Shown here: piece by piece, positions 8,919 to 16,901 of the stretch | Layout: the number at the start of each line of letters is the position of its first letter | How positions within the stretch are numbered: the stretch's first letter is position 1 | Assembly (NCBI GenBank): GCA_026391315.1 | Contig: JAPLDT010000014.1 | Location: 1 to 64,000, forward strand | DNA: 64,000 bases | Direction of reading: 5' to 3' | Source: Bacteroidia bacterium | Lineage (GTDB): Bacteria; Bacteroidota; Bacteroidia; Bacteroidales; Prolixibacteraceae | The notes under the pieces: generated by a model | The model's database searches: none | The model's input: the letters and a program-made list of their open reading frames with translations, nothing else | What the model was told of the DNA's origin: nothing | Made by a program: the position numbers and the translations under genes

Positions 8919-9971
8919 ATGAATGTACTCTTAGGGATTATTTTTCACTCGATCGGGGGCTTCGCCTCCGGCAGTTTTTACATGCCTTTCAAAAAGGTAA
9001 AGGGCTGGGCCTGGGAAAGTTATTGGATCATTGGCGGGCTCTTCTCCTGGCTGATCGTTCCTCCGTTGGCGGCTTATCTTACCGTACCCGGATTCGCAGC
9101 CATCATCGGTTCCGCATCCGGCAACATCCTCGGAATCACCTACGTGATGGGCCTTCTTTGGGGGATCGGTGGATTAACCTACGGTCTGGGAGTCAGATAC
9201 CTCGGCATGTCGCTTGGTAACTCCGTGATATTGGGCTTCTGTTCTGCCTTCGGGGCATTGGTCCCCTCCATTTACTATTCCCTCCATCCAACTGTTGGGA
9301 AAGTATCATTTGTCGACATGATCTCCCATCCCGGAGGCCAGCTGGTATTGCTGGGCGTTGTAGTTTGTCTGACAGGTATCGCTATCTCCGGAAGTGCAGG
9401 CTGGAAGAAGGAAAAAGAACTTTCACCGGAGCAAACTCAGGCAAGCGTTCAGGAGTTTAGCCTGGTTAAAGGTTTGATCATTGCAACAATATCCGGAATT
9501 CTCAGCTCCTTCTTTAATTTTGGCATCGAAGCAGGAAAGCCAATGGCTGTTGAGGCCGTCAAGGCAGGATTCAATCCTTTGTTTCAAAACAATGTAACTT
9601 TCGTAGTTATTCTTTGGGGTGGTCTCACCACCAACCTGATCTGGACCACCATTCTGAACCTTAAAAACAAAACATACGGCAATTTTACCGACTTGAAAAA
9701 ACCGCTGTTGAACAACTATTTCTTCGCAGCACTGGCCGGAACAACATGGTTCATGCAATTCTTTTTTTACGGAATGGGCGAAAGCAAACTGGGCAACGGC
9801 GCCAGTTCCTGGATCCTTCACATGTCAACCATCATCCTGACAGCCAACATGTGGGGCCTTTACAACAAAGAGTGGAAAGGGGTTTCACCCGCCACATTCC
9901 GCACTTTTGTCATCGGAATTGCCACGATTCTACTTTCAGTCTTCATCGTCGGAATTGGTAATTCAATCTAA
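8919..9971 (+). CDS. rhaT: L-rhamnose-proton symporter
   Basis: This 350-residue protein has about ten transmembrane helices and belongs to the RhaT (DMT-like) family. RhaT takes up L-rhamnose with protons. The N-terminal segment LLGIIFHSIGGFASGSFYMP, the WAWESYWIIGGLFSWLI segment, and TYGLGVRYLGMSLGNSVILG are characteristic of RhaT. The last 25 residues form a helix (TFRTFVIGIATILLSVFIVG). It is followed 88 bases later by rhamnose isomerase. No promoter is clear. The upstream 277 bases hold the divergent queuosine control region and a T-rich stretch with repeated AATTTGTAAT. Confidence 0.93.
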   Translation: MNVLLGIIFHSIGGFASGSFYMPFKKVKGWAWESYWIIGGLFSWLIVPPLAAYLTVPGFAAIIGSASGNILGITYVMGLLWGIGGLTYGLGVRYLGMSLGNSVILGFCSAFGALVPSIYYSLHPTVGKVSFVDMISHPGGQLVLLGVVVCLTGIAISGSAGWKKEKELSPEQTQASVQEFSLVKGLIIATISGILSSFFNFGIEAGKPMAVEAVKAGFNPLFQNNVTFVVILWGGLTTNLIWTTILNLKNKTYGNFTDLKKPLLNNYFFAALAGTTWFMQFFFYGMGESKLGNGASSWILHMSTIILTANMWGLYNKEWKGVSPATFRTFVIGIATILLSVFIVGIGNSI

Positions 9972-10059
9972 AGCAAAATATTGATCCTTAATAACTTTAG
10001 TCACTTTAGTTCACTCTAGTCACTTCAACATATTTAGTACAAAATAAAGTATACAGAAA

Positions 10060-11325
10060 ATGAACAAGGAAATGATTCTAAAATCCTACGCCACCGCCAA
10101 AGAAATCTATGGCTCTTTCGGTGTAGATACCGATCTGGTTTTGGAGAAGATGGATCAACTCAGCATCAGTCTTCACTGCTGGCAAACGGACGATGTGGGA
10201 GGTTTCGAAACACCTGATGCAACCCTATCCGGAGGAGGCATCCAGGCCACCGGAAATTACCCCGGGAAAGCAAGGAATATCGGGCAGGTTCGTGCCGACC
10301 TCGAAAAGGTTCTCTCGCTCCTGCCGGGAAAGCAACGCATCAACCTTCACGCTATTTATGGGGATTTCGGCGGAGAGATGGTAGACCGCAACCAGATCGA
10401 ATTGAAACACTTCCAAAGCTGGATCGACTGGTGCAAAAAGCTGGGCATCGGCATGGATTTCAATGCCTCCTGTTTCTCCCATCCCAGAGCTGCCGACGGA
10501 TTTACCCTCTCCAGTAAAAATGAGGAGAATCGCAAATTTTGGGTCGAGCACGTGCGGCGTTGCCGCGCCATCTCTGCCGAGATAGGCAAACAGCTGGGAA
10601 CTCCCTGCGTTCACAATACCTGGATTCCTGACGGATCGAAAGATACCCCCATCGACAGGAATGGTCACCGGGTACTGCTAAAAAAATCGCTCGACGAAGC
10701 CATGGCCATCGACTATCCAAAAAGCCAGATGAAGGATGCCGTAGAGAGCAAACTCTTTGGCATTGGCGCCGAATCGATGACTGTGGGCTCGCACGACTTC
10801 TACCTTGGCTATGCCATCTCCAACAAAAAACTGATCTGCCTCGACAACGGCCATTTTCACCCGACCGAGCAGGTCGGCGATAAGATTTCTGCCTGTTTGC
10901 AATTTCTGGATGAGGTGCTGCTGCATGTAACCCGTCCGATCCGTTGGGACTCCGACCATGTGGTCACCCTCAACGAAGATCTGCAGCTGATCGCGCACGA
11001 AATCGTCCGCAACAATTTTCAAAGCCGCGTCAACATTGGGCTCGATTTCTTCGATGCCTCCATCAACCGCATCGGCGCCTATGTCGTTGGCGCCCGCTCT
11101 ACCCAAAAAGCATTTTTGATAGCGCTGCTCGAACCAACCAAACTCTTGCTGGAACTCGAAGAGAAGGGAATGAATTTCGAGCGGCTTGCCTACCTCGAGG
11201 AACAGAAAACCATGCCCATCGGCGCCGTTTGGGCCTACTACCTGATGAAATCCGGAGTACCGGTTGGACCGGATTATGTGGAAGAGATCAGGAAGTACGA
11301 GAGGGAAGTACTCAGTACTAGGTAG
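10060..11325 (+). CDS. rhaA: L-rhamnose isomerase
   Basis: This enzyme converts L-rhamnose to L-rhamnulose, the first cytoplasmic step of rhamnose use. The 421-residue length is typical. Family segments visible are LSISLHCWQTDDVGGFE near residue 35, GNYPGKARNI, GIGMDFNASCFSHP, VHNTWIPDGSKD and the metal-site region ICLDNGHFHPTE. RWDSDHVV and the conserved GLDFFDASINRIGAYVVG follow. It lies between the rhamnose transporter and an aldolase gene. The stop codon is followed directly by a GGATAAA-type purine tail (11326-11458). Confidence 0.95.
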   Translation: MNKEMILKSYATAKEIYGSFGVDTDLVLEKMDQLSISLHCWQTDDVGGFETPDATLSGGGIQATGNYPGKARNIGQVRADLEKVLSLLPGKQRINLHAIYGDFGGEMVDRNQIELKHFQSWIDWCKKLGIGMDFNASCFSHPRAADGFTLSSKNEENRKFWVEHVRRCRAISAEIGKQLGTPCVHNTWIPDGSKDTPIDRNGHRVLLKKSLDEAMAIDYPKSQMKDAVESKLFGIGAESMTVGSHDFYLGYAISNKKLICLDNGHFHPTEQVGDKISACLQFLDEVLLHVTRPIRWDSDHVVTLNEDLQLIAHEIVRNNFQSRVNIGLDFFDASINRIGAYVVGARSTQKAFLIALLEPTKLLLELEEKGMNFERLAYLEEQKTMPIGAVWAYYLMKSGVPVGPDYVEEIRKYEREVLSTR

Positions 11326-11580
11326 ATAAGGATAAAGGATAAAGTTAAAAGGATAAAGTAAAAGAAAGGATAAAGTAAAAGAAAGGATAAAGTAAAAGAA
11401 AGGATAAAGGATAAAGTAAAGAAAAGGATAAAGGATAAAGTTAAAAGGATAAAGTGGGCCCCGTGCTTTGTGCAAGATGAAATTGAATAACGGGCATTCT
11501 ACATATTGCATCAACTCAAGATAAGAGTGTTCTTACTTTATCCTTTTGACTTTATCCTTTATCCATTCATTATCAAAAGC
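11326..11580. repeat. GGATAAA-type hairpin element, copy A
   Basis: From the rhaA stop to 11458 the plus strand is built from repeated GGATAAAG, AAAGGATAAAG and GTAAAAGAAA words and contains no C. After about 70 bases of mixed sequence, the complementary CTTTATCCTTT words return (11537-11566), so the region can fold into a long hairpin. The middle part (GGGCCCCG near 11456, GAGTGTTCTTAC near 11526) resembles copies B (45623-45809) and C (54174-54305) in inverse orientation but is diverged. Confidence 0.7.
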
Positions 11581-11609
11581 TTGAATTAATAAATTCTGAC
11601 AAAATATAA

Positions 11610-12740
11610 ATGAACACAGATCTCCAAGAATTGGTCCGGATCTCCCGCCTTTTCGGATCCGATCCCTCCTTTGTGATTGCCGGTGGTGGAAACACTTCGT
11701 ATAAAAATGAGGAGATGATCTGGATCAAGGCCAGTGGCATATCGCTGGCAACCATCGATGAAAAGGGGTTTGTCTCGCTGTCGCGGGAGAAGCTCAAAGA
11801 CATCTCGCAAAAAAAGTACAGCGCCGATCCGCTTTTGCGCGAAAGCGAGGTAAAAGCCGATCTGCATGATGCAATCGTCTCCCCCAAAGAGCTAAGGCCA
11901 TCGGTCGAGACCTCTTTGCACGATCTGATCAGCTACCGGTATGTGGTGCATACCCATCCTACCAAAGTGAACGCGGTGATGTGTTCGAATTTGGCGGAGA
12001 CGAGCTGCAGGGAAATGTTTGATGATAAAGCGCTCTTTGTACCCTACGCCGATCCGGGATACATTCTCTTTAAAGTGGTGGCCGAAGCGATCAGAAAATT
12101 TACAGAAAGCCATGGGTATGAACCACAATTGATTTTTCTTGAAAATCATGGCGTCTTTGTGGGCGCCAATTCGACCGAAGAGATAGAATCCATCTATGCA
12201 GAACTGATGGCAACCATCGAAGCAAAATTGCGCCAACAACTTCCGGGTACGGCAAGATCTGACCTGAAATCGGTGATCATTGACCGGCTTGCCGGGTTGC
12301 ATCCCGGTTACACAGGATTCAGCGCCATCGGATTCAGAAGCGAGCTGACCGACAGGTTCCTTGCTTCGGAGGAGTCATTCAGCAAAGCAAATAAATCTTT
12401 TACCCCGGATGATATAGTCTATTGCAAAGCTCACTATCTTTATGTCCCCGCCGGGAAAAACGATGCTGAATTATTTGCTGTTACTTCTGAAAAGATTGGG
12501 GCCTATTCTGCCAGATACGGGTATCTTCCCAAGGTAATAGCAGTTCAGCATCAGGGGGTTTTCGGAATAGAGGAGAGTCTTAAATCAGCTTCCAACGTAC
12601 TGGACGTTTATGAGAACATTCTGAAAATCAGTTTCTATACTGAGAATTTCGGCGGACCTAAATTTATGAACGACGAGCAGATCGCCTTCATCGACAATTG
12701 GGAAGTGGAAAATTACAGAAGGAAAATCGGGAAATCCTGA
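11610..12740 (+). CDS. Class II aldolase, probable L-rhamnulose-1-phosphate aldolase
   Basis: This 376-residue protein belongs to the class II aldolase/adducin family. The N-terminus (SRLFGSDPSFVIAGGGNTSY, residues 12-31) followed by IWIKASG matches the aldolase half of the long bifunctional YuxG/RhaE-type proteins, not the short E. coli RhaD. The zinc-site HTHP (residues 114-117) and ENHG (178-181) are present. The C-terminal short-chain dehydrogenase half of the bifunctional form is absent. It probably cleaves L-rhamnulose-1-phosphate into DHAP and lactaldehyde, supported by the position after rhaT-rhaA. The gene for the required rhamnulokinase is not in the window. The next ORF follows without a clear terminator. 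Confidence 0.8.
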   Translation: MNTDLQELVRISRLFGSDPSFVIAGGGNTSYKNEEMIWIKASGISLATIDEKGFVSLSREKLKDISQKKYSADPLLRESEVKADLHDAIVSPKELRPSVETSLHDLISYRYVVHTHPTKVNAVMCSNLAETSCREMFDDKALFVPYADPGYILFKVVAEAIRKFTESHGYEPQLIFLENHGVFVGANSTEEIESIYAELMATIEAKLRQQLPGTARSDLKSVIIDRLAGLHPGYTGFSAIGFRSELTDRFLASEESFSKANKSFTPDDIVYCKAHYLYVPAGKNDAELFAVTSEKIGAYSARYGYLPKVIAVQHQGVFGIEESLKSASNVLDVYENILKISFYTENFGGPKFMNDEQIAFIDNWEVENYRRKIGKS

Positions 12741-12781
12741 GATTTCCTTTTCGAATCTATTGGTTAATAATACTTTTAGTT

Positions 12782-14245
12782 ATGCTTTACAAAAGAATTC
12801 TGCCTGCCTTACTGATTTTGACGCTGGCTGTCTATTTTATTGCCAGGTACAAAGGACCTGAGCCAGGTGTTATTACCACGATCGACAAGAGTAATCTGGA
12901 AAAATACTGGAGAATTAAGGAGGTAAATATGGAGGATGGCCAATTCCTGCTTGCGAAAAACAGCGCCTCCATCACCTCCAGGTTCAGGCTTCGGGATTTT
13001 GAAATAGACTTCAAAATGAAAACGACGAAAGGAGCGGTCGGAATGGTGAATTTCGCTTCTTCCAAAAGCTACGATCCCAAAACCTTCAGAGGTTACTCCG
13101 TGTTGATCAACAACAGTGATTACAGTACTGGAATTGTCCAAAAGACAGGTAGTTTGAGCAAGATCCGTAACAATTTTGTACGATCTGCTGAAGATGGCGA
13201 ATGGTTTAATCTCCATGTTTCGGTCGAAGGCAACCACATTGAAGTTGAGGTGAACGGGAAACTGATCAGCGAATATACAGAACCCCAAAATCCCAGGAGG
13301 CTCGAAAACCTAACGGGGATAGTACTTTCCAGAAGCTTTATCTCCTTGCGAAAAGCCAATGATCTGGGTGAAATTGTGGTGGCTGATATGAAAATAAAAC
13401 CGATCATTGATAAAAACAGTCGTGTTATTCTGCCGGTAAAAGCAGATTCGCTGACTGATGTGATTGACAGCCTTAACCAGCGTGAATTTCCGCTGATCGA
13501 CTTTCATGTGCACCTCAAGGGTGGCCTTACCATGGACCAGGCTTGCCAGCATGCCAGAAGCAATGGCTTCGTGTATGGCGTCGCAGCCAACTGCGGACTT
13601 AAATTTCCGGTTACCAACGATTCAACTTTGAACAGCTATCTGAAGAGCATTGCAAAAGAGCCCGTCTTCAAAGCCATGCAGTGCGAAGGGCGCGAATGGG
13701 TAACGCTCTTCACCCCGCAGGCCGTGGCTGGGTTCGATTACATATTTACCGATGCAATGACATGGACTGATCAAAAGGGCCGCAGGATGAGGCTTTGGAT
13801 GCCGGCTGAGACCTTTGTCGACGACGACCAGCAGTTTATGGATATGCTGGTAGGGAAAATTGAGGCCATCATGGATGCTGAACCGGTAGATATTTACGTC
13901 AATCCGACCTTTCTCCCTGAAAAGCTGGCTCCCCGTTACAATGAACTATGGACCGCCGAGCGAATGGACAGGGTTGTTAATGTCCTGCTAAGAAACCAGG
14001 TAGCCCTGGAGATCAATGCCAGGTACAAAATACCAAGCATTGCCTTCATCAAAAAAGCCAAAGCTGCCGGTGTGAAATTTACCTTCGGTACCAACAATGC
14101 CAAAAACGACGACCTCAACAGACTCGAATATTGCCTGAGAATGATCAAAGAAGCAGGACTGACAACTGAAGACATCTTCATCCCCCGTGCCCGCACGGAA
14201 AGGAAGATACTCAAGAAAGGATTGCCGGCGAAGGTGACAGGGTGA
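12782..14245 (+). CDS. Membrane-anchored DUF1080-like domain fused to PHP-type hydrolase
   Basis: The chosen ATG at 12782 gives a clean signal-anchor (MLYKRILPALLILTLAVYFI); an upstream in-frame ATG at 12698 would overlap the aldolase gene. The product has about 487 residues. Residues about 35-200 form a LamG-like beta sandwich of the DUF1080/3-keto-disaccharide-hydrolase type (DFEIDFKMKTTKGAVGMVNF, IEVEVNGKLISEY). From about residue 230 there is a metal-dependent hydrolase domain with the HxH motif IDFHVHLKGG and a late TFGTNNAKNDDL segment, like PHP/histidinol-phosphatase proteins. The protein probably faces the periplasm. Substrate is unknown; the rhamnose neighbours and sugar-binding fold suggest glycan processing. 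Confidence 0.65.
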   Translation: MLYKRILPALLILTLAVYFIARYKGPEPGVITTIDKSNLEKYWRIKEVNMEDGQFLLAKNSASITSRFRLRDFEIDFKMKTTKGAVGMVNFASSKSYDPKTFRGYSVLINNSDYSTGIVQKTGSLSKIRNNFVRSAEDGEWFNLHVSVEGNHIEVEVNGKLISEYTEPQNPRRLENLTGIVLSRSFISLRKANDLGEIVVADMKIKPIIDKNSRVILPVKADSLTDVIDSLNQREFPLIDFHVHLKGGLTMDQACQHARSNGFVYGVAANCGLKFPVTNDSTLNSYLKSIAKEPVFKAMQCEGREWVTLFTPQAVAGFDYIFTDAMTWTDQKGRRMRLWMPAETFVDDDQQFMDMLVGKIEAIMDAEPVDIYVNPTFLPEKLAPRYNELWTAERMDRVVNVLLRNQVALEINARYKIPSIAFIKKAKAAGVKFTFGTNNAKNDDLNRLEYCLRMIKEAGLTTEDIFIPRARTERKILKKGLPAKVTG

Positions 14246-14345
14246 CGGGAAGGACGGAGACGACGGAAGGACCGAGGGACTAAGGGACTGGGAGACTGAA
14301 ACAGTGAAACTAGGAAACGGAGAAACGGGGAAGTGGAAAGTGGAG
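14246..14345 (+). repeat. Purine-rich 3' tail
   Basis: Directly after the stop codon the plus strand is a G/A-rich tract with short repeated words (GGGAAGGACGGAGACGACGG, GGGACTAAGGGACTGGGAGACTG). It closely resembles the tract after the SUI1 gene (60009-60117). Confidence 0.7.
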
Positions 14346-14377
14346 ATATCCAATAAGTCCAATAGGTCAGTGAGGTT

Positions 14378-14514
14378 ATTTCATTGCCGTCTGCTTTAGC
14401 TGACGAGTAAAAGATGCAAGATCTATCTGGGCTTTAGCCCAATCCGTCAATTTGGCTAAAGCCCGATCTCTTGTTTGCTCCTAATCCGTCAGCTAAAGCA
14501 GACGGCAATGAAAT
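14378..14514. repeat. Long palindromic element (MITE/REP-like)
   Basis: The 28-base outer arms (14378-14405 and 14487-14514, containing GCCGTCTGCTTTAGCTGACG) are perfectly complementary. Inside, GGGCTTTAGCC (near 14430) pairs with GGCTAAAGCCC, and AGATC pairs with GATCT. The whole 137 bases can form one interrupted hairpin. No ORF is present. It resembles dispersed palindromes of Bacteroidota genomes. Confidence 0.8.
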
Positions 14515-14534
14515 AGGGAAAGGCATTTCAATGG

Positions 14535-14837
14535 TTTTGAACCACCATTATGCACTCTTACAGATCCAGCCGCGTAGTGGCAACATATTTGTAGCCCGGG
14601 GTAAAGCGACGAAGGAGCGACACCCCGGGTTGGAAATAACGAATAACGAGCCGTCCGCGGTAGCATGCCAAACAAAGATGGCAAGTCATTTTCGGACGGA
14701 ACAGTAGCAGTTTTGAAAATTGCAAAGAAATAGGAAATGTATGCTGAGACCAGTTCCTGAGCTTTGTGCTCCCTGAGCCTGTCGAAGGGATGGAATTATC
14801 AAACATCAAATTGTCGGTCCCTGAGCTTGTCGAAGGG
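14535..14837 (+). repeat. Dispersed ~300-bp repeat, copy 1
   Basis: This copy shares order and sequence with 60136-60435: CCGCGTAG(T/C)GG, then TGTAGCCCGGGGTAAAGCGA...CACCCCGGGTT (itself a hairpin), then GCCGTCCGCGGTAGCATGCC, then TTTCGGACG, and finally two CTTCGAC-type repeat units (14771-14789 and 14819-14837). Short ORFs across it are not conserved between copies, so it is treated as non-coding. Confidence 0.8.
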
Positions 14838-14888
14838 TTGAAGGGAATAATGGTTTAGTATTAAGAGATTTAACCAAAATAATTCAAA

Positions 14889-15083
14889 ATGAAATTGTCA
14901 ATATTGATCATCCTGTCTGTTCTTTCGATAATCTGCCTGATTGTACTGATAGTAGCATTGACAGATATTTACCCGGTGCAACAGTTGATCGATAATCGGT
15001 TTGTTGTTGTAATAGTATTTTTGAGTATTGGTGGATTTACCAGACAGGCATTTAAGAAATATAGAGAGCAAACTCGCAATTGA
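14889..15083 (+). CDS. Small two-helix membrane protein
   Basis: This predicted 64-residue protein has an N-terminal helix (LSILIILSVLSIICLIVLIV), a short loop (DIYPVQQLIDN) and a second helix (RFVVVIVFLSIGGFTRQAF) ending in a basic tail. No family is recognised. It sits alone between a repeat region and the aminopeptidase gene. The membrane topology and clean ATG support a real gene, but no operon or conservation evidence is available. Confidence 0.5.
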   Translation: MKLSILIILSVLSIICLIVLIVALTDIYPVQQLIDNRFVVVIVFLSIGGFTRQAFKKYREQTRN

Positions 15084-15250
15084 GAGAATAAATTCACTGA
15101 TTATACTAACTTTACTTTGTCTCCCTTTGTGTCACCCTTTGTGCCCTTTCCCGAAAAATCGGGACAGGCAGTGGTAAAAAAGCAATCGCAAACATGCACA
15201 AAATCAGTGGGTCACAAAAGATTAAATAGAAATCAAAAGATTCGCAAAAT

Positions 15251-16648
15251 ATGTTTACCAAAGAAAACTACATCCAACGCAGGGCAACGCTTCGCAGCAA
15301 AATCGGCTCCGGCCTGATCCTGATTCCGGGGAACCAGGAGTCGCCCATGAATTATACCGACAACACCTACCATTTCAGGCAGAACAGCACCTTTCTCTAT
15401 TTTTTCGGTTTGGACCTGCCGGGAATGGTTGGGGTGATCGATGTCGATAACAACCACGACCTGCTCTATGCCAACGATGTTGACCTTGAGGACATCATCT
15501 GGATGGGCCCTCAAAAATCTGTGGCCGAACAAGCATTTACAGTCGGAGTGGATGTTACTGCACCCTTGGAGAAGCTCAGCCAAACAGTTGAACGCACCAT
15601 CCAGGGTGGCCGGAGAGTACATTTTCTGCCTCCCTATCGTGCGGAAAACATGATTCAATTGAGTAGTCTTCTTGGTGTAAAAACCTGCAAATTAAAACAA
15701 TATGCCTCTTTGGCATTAATCCAGGCCATCGTCTCCATGCGCTCCATAAAAGATGCAACCGAGATTGCCGAAATCGAACTGGCTTGCGCTACCGGATACG
15801 AGATGCACATAACAGCCATGAAAATGGCGCAACCAGGCACCATGGAGCAACAGATCGCCGGAGTGCTCGAAGGGATAGCTCTTTCCAAAGGCACCGGCAC
15901 CGCCTTCCCCATCATTCTTACCCAGAACGGCGAGACACTCCACAACCACAACCACTCTTTCCCATTGGAAGCAGGCAGGTTGATGATCGTCGATGCAGGG
16001 GCTGAATCCAATGGCCATTATGCCTCCGATTTTACCCGCACCATCCCGGTAGGAGGGAAGTTCAGCCAGAAGCAAAAAGATATTTACAACATCGTCCTTG
16101 CCGCCAACAACACCGGATTTTCACTCACAAAACCCGGCGTTACTTACCAGTCGGTGCACCTGCAAACCGCCAGGGTAATTGCCTCCGGACTGAAAGAACT
16201 GGGTCTGATGAAAGGGGATGTGGATGAGGCTGTGGCCAACGGAGCGCACGCACTCTTCTTCCCGCACGGACTGGGCCACATGATGGGCCTCGATGTGCAC
16301 GACATGGAAGATTACGGCCAGATTCATGTAGGCTATGACAACGAAATCCGTCCGATCGACCAGTTCGGAACTGCTTACCTCCGTCTGGGACGCAGGCTTG
16401 AACCCGGATTTGTGATCACCAACGAACCCGGTATCTATTTTATTCCCGCCCTGATCGAAAAATGGGAGAAGGAGGGCACTAACAAGGAGTTCATCAACTT
16501 CGACAAAGCAAAATCCTACCTTGGCTTCGGCGGTATCCGCCTCGAAGATGATGTGCTCGTTACCGAAACTGGCGCCAGGCTACTGGGCAACCGCATCCCG
16601 ATCAGTCCGGAAGAGGTTGAGGAAGTTGTTGCCGGAGGGAAAATCTGA
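15251..16648 (+). CDS. pepP: Aminopeptidase P family protein (M24B, Xaa-Pro)
   Basis: The 465-residue cytoplasmic metallopeptidase removes N-terminal residues preceding proline. An N-terminal creatinase-like domain (NYTDNTYHFRQNSTFLYFFG) precedes the pita-bread catalytic domain. The five metal ligands are visible: aspartates in IVDAGAES and ASDFTRT, histidine in PHGLGHMMGLDVHD, and glutamates in ITNEPGIYF and GIRLEDDVLVTE. Length and motif order match bacterial PepP. The ATG at 15251 fits the family N-terminus. A short purine-rich tail follows the stop (16649-16690). Confidence 0.92.
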   Translation: MFTKENYIQRRATLRSKIGSGLILIPGNQESPMNYTDNTYHFRQNSTFLYFFGLDLPGMVGVIDVDNNHDLLYANDVDLEDIIWMGPQKSVAEQAFTVGVDVTAPLEKLSQTVERTIQGGRRVHFLPPYRAENMIQLSSLLGVKTCKLKQYASLALIQAIVSMRSIKDATEIAEIELACATGYEMHITAMKMAQPGTMEQQIAGVLEGIALSKGTGTAFPIILTQNGETLHNHNHSFPLEAGRLMIVDAGAESNGHYASDFTRTIPVGGKFSQKQKDIYNIVLAANNTGFSLTKPGVTYQSVHLQTARVIASGLKELGLMKGDVDEAVANGAHALFFPHGLGHMMGLDVHDMEDYGQIHVGYDNEIRPIDQFGTAYLRLGRRLEPGFVITNEPGIYFIPALIEKWEKEGTNKEFINFDKAKSYLGFGGIRLEDDVLVTETGARLLGNRIPISPEEVEEVVAGGKI

Positions 16649-16721
16649 AGAAAGAGGGGGCGACTCGGAGAGGGGGAGAAGGGGCGAACGCTGCTACTTT
16701 TCCGGATGGTTTTTACGGTAG

Positions 16722-16838
16722 GACTACCGATGCAAAGTCCGGGGAAAATACGCCCTGGAACTGCTTCAGAAAGATGTACGAAAGAATTGGGGAGTTGTAA
16801 ATAGGGACCCCATCTTCCGTTTTTACCCTGTCAGATAA
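16722..16838 (+). pseudogene. Possible 3' remnant of a lost gene
   Basis: A 38-codon frame without start codon ends in protein-like sequence (KYALELLQKDVRKNWGVVNR, then DPIFRFYPVR and TAA). It looks like the C-terminal tail of a decayed protein and not random translation. It could be chance. The rest of the 16649-16901 gap holds only a purine-rich tail. Confidence 0.25.
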
Positions 16839-16901
16839 AGTATTGTAGAAAAGAAGTGGAAAAGGGCCATTTATCTCGCAGAGGTAAATATAAATAATCC
16901 T

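Noticed and set aside
11329-11458. Possible CRISPR-like or tandem array from repeated GGATAAAG words
   Set aside because: Word spacing is irregular, there are no unique spacers of constant length, and the strand is simply C-free low-complexity sequence. No CRISPR array or cas gene was seen anywhere in the window.
10678-11514. 278-residue minus-strand frame opposite rhaA
   Set aside because: It is the antisense shadow of a clear rhamnose isomerase gene and includes the repeat-derived LYPFNFILYPF stretches from the GGATAAA tract.
14471-14809. Short ORFs on both strands over the dispersed repeat
   Set aside because: They translate repeat sequence, and their frames are not kept in the second copy at 60136-60435.
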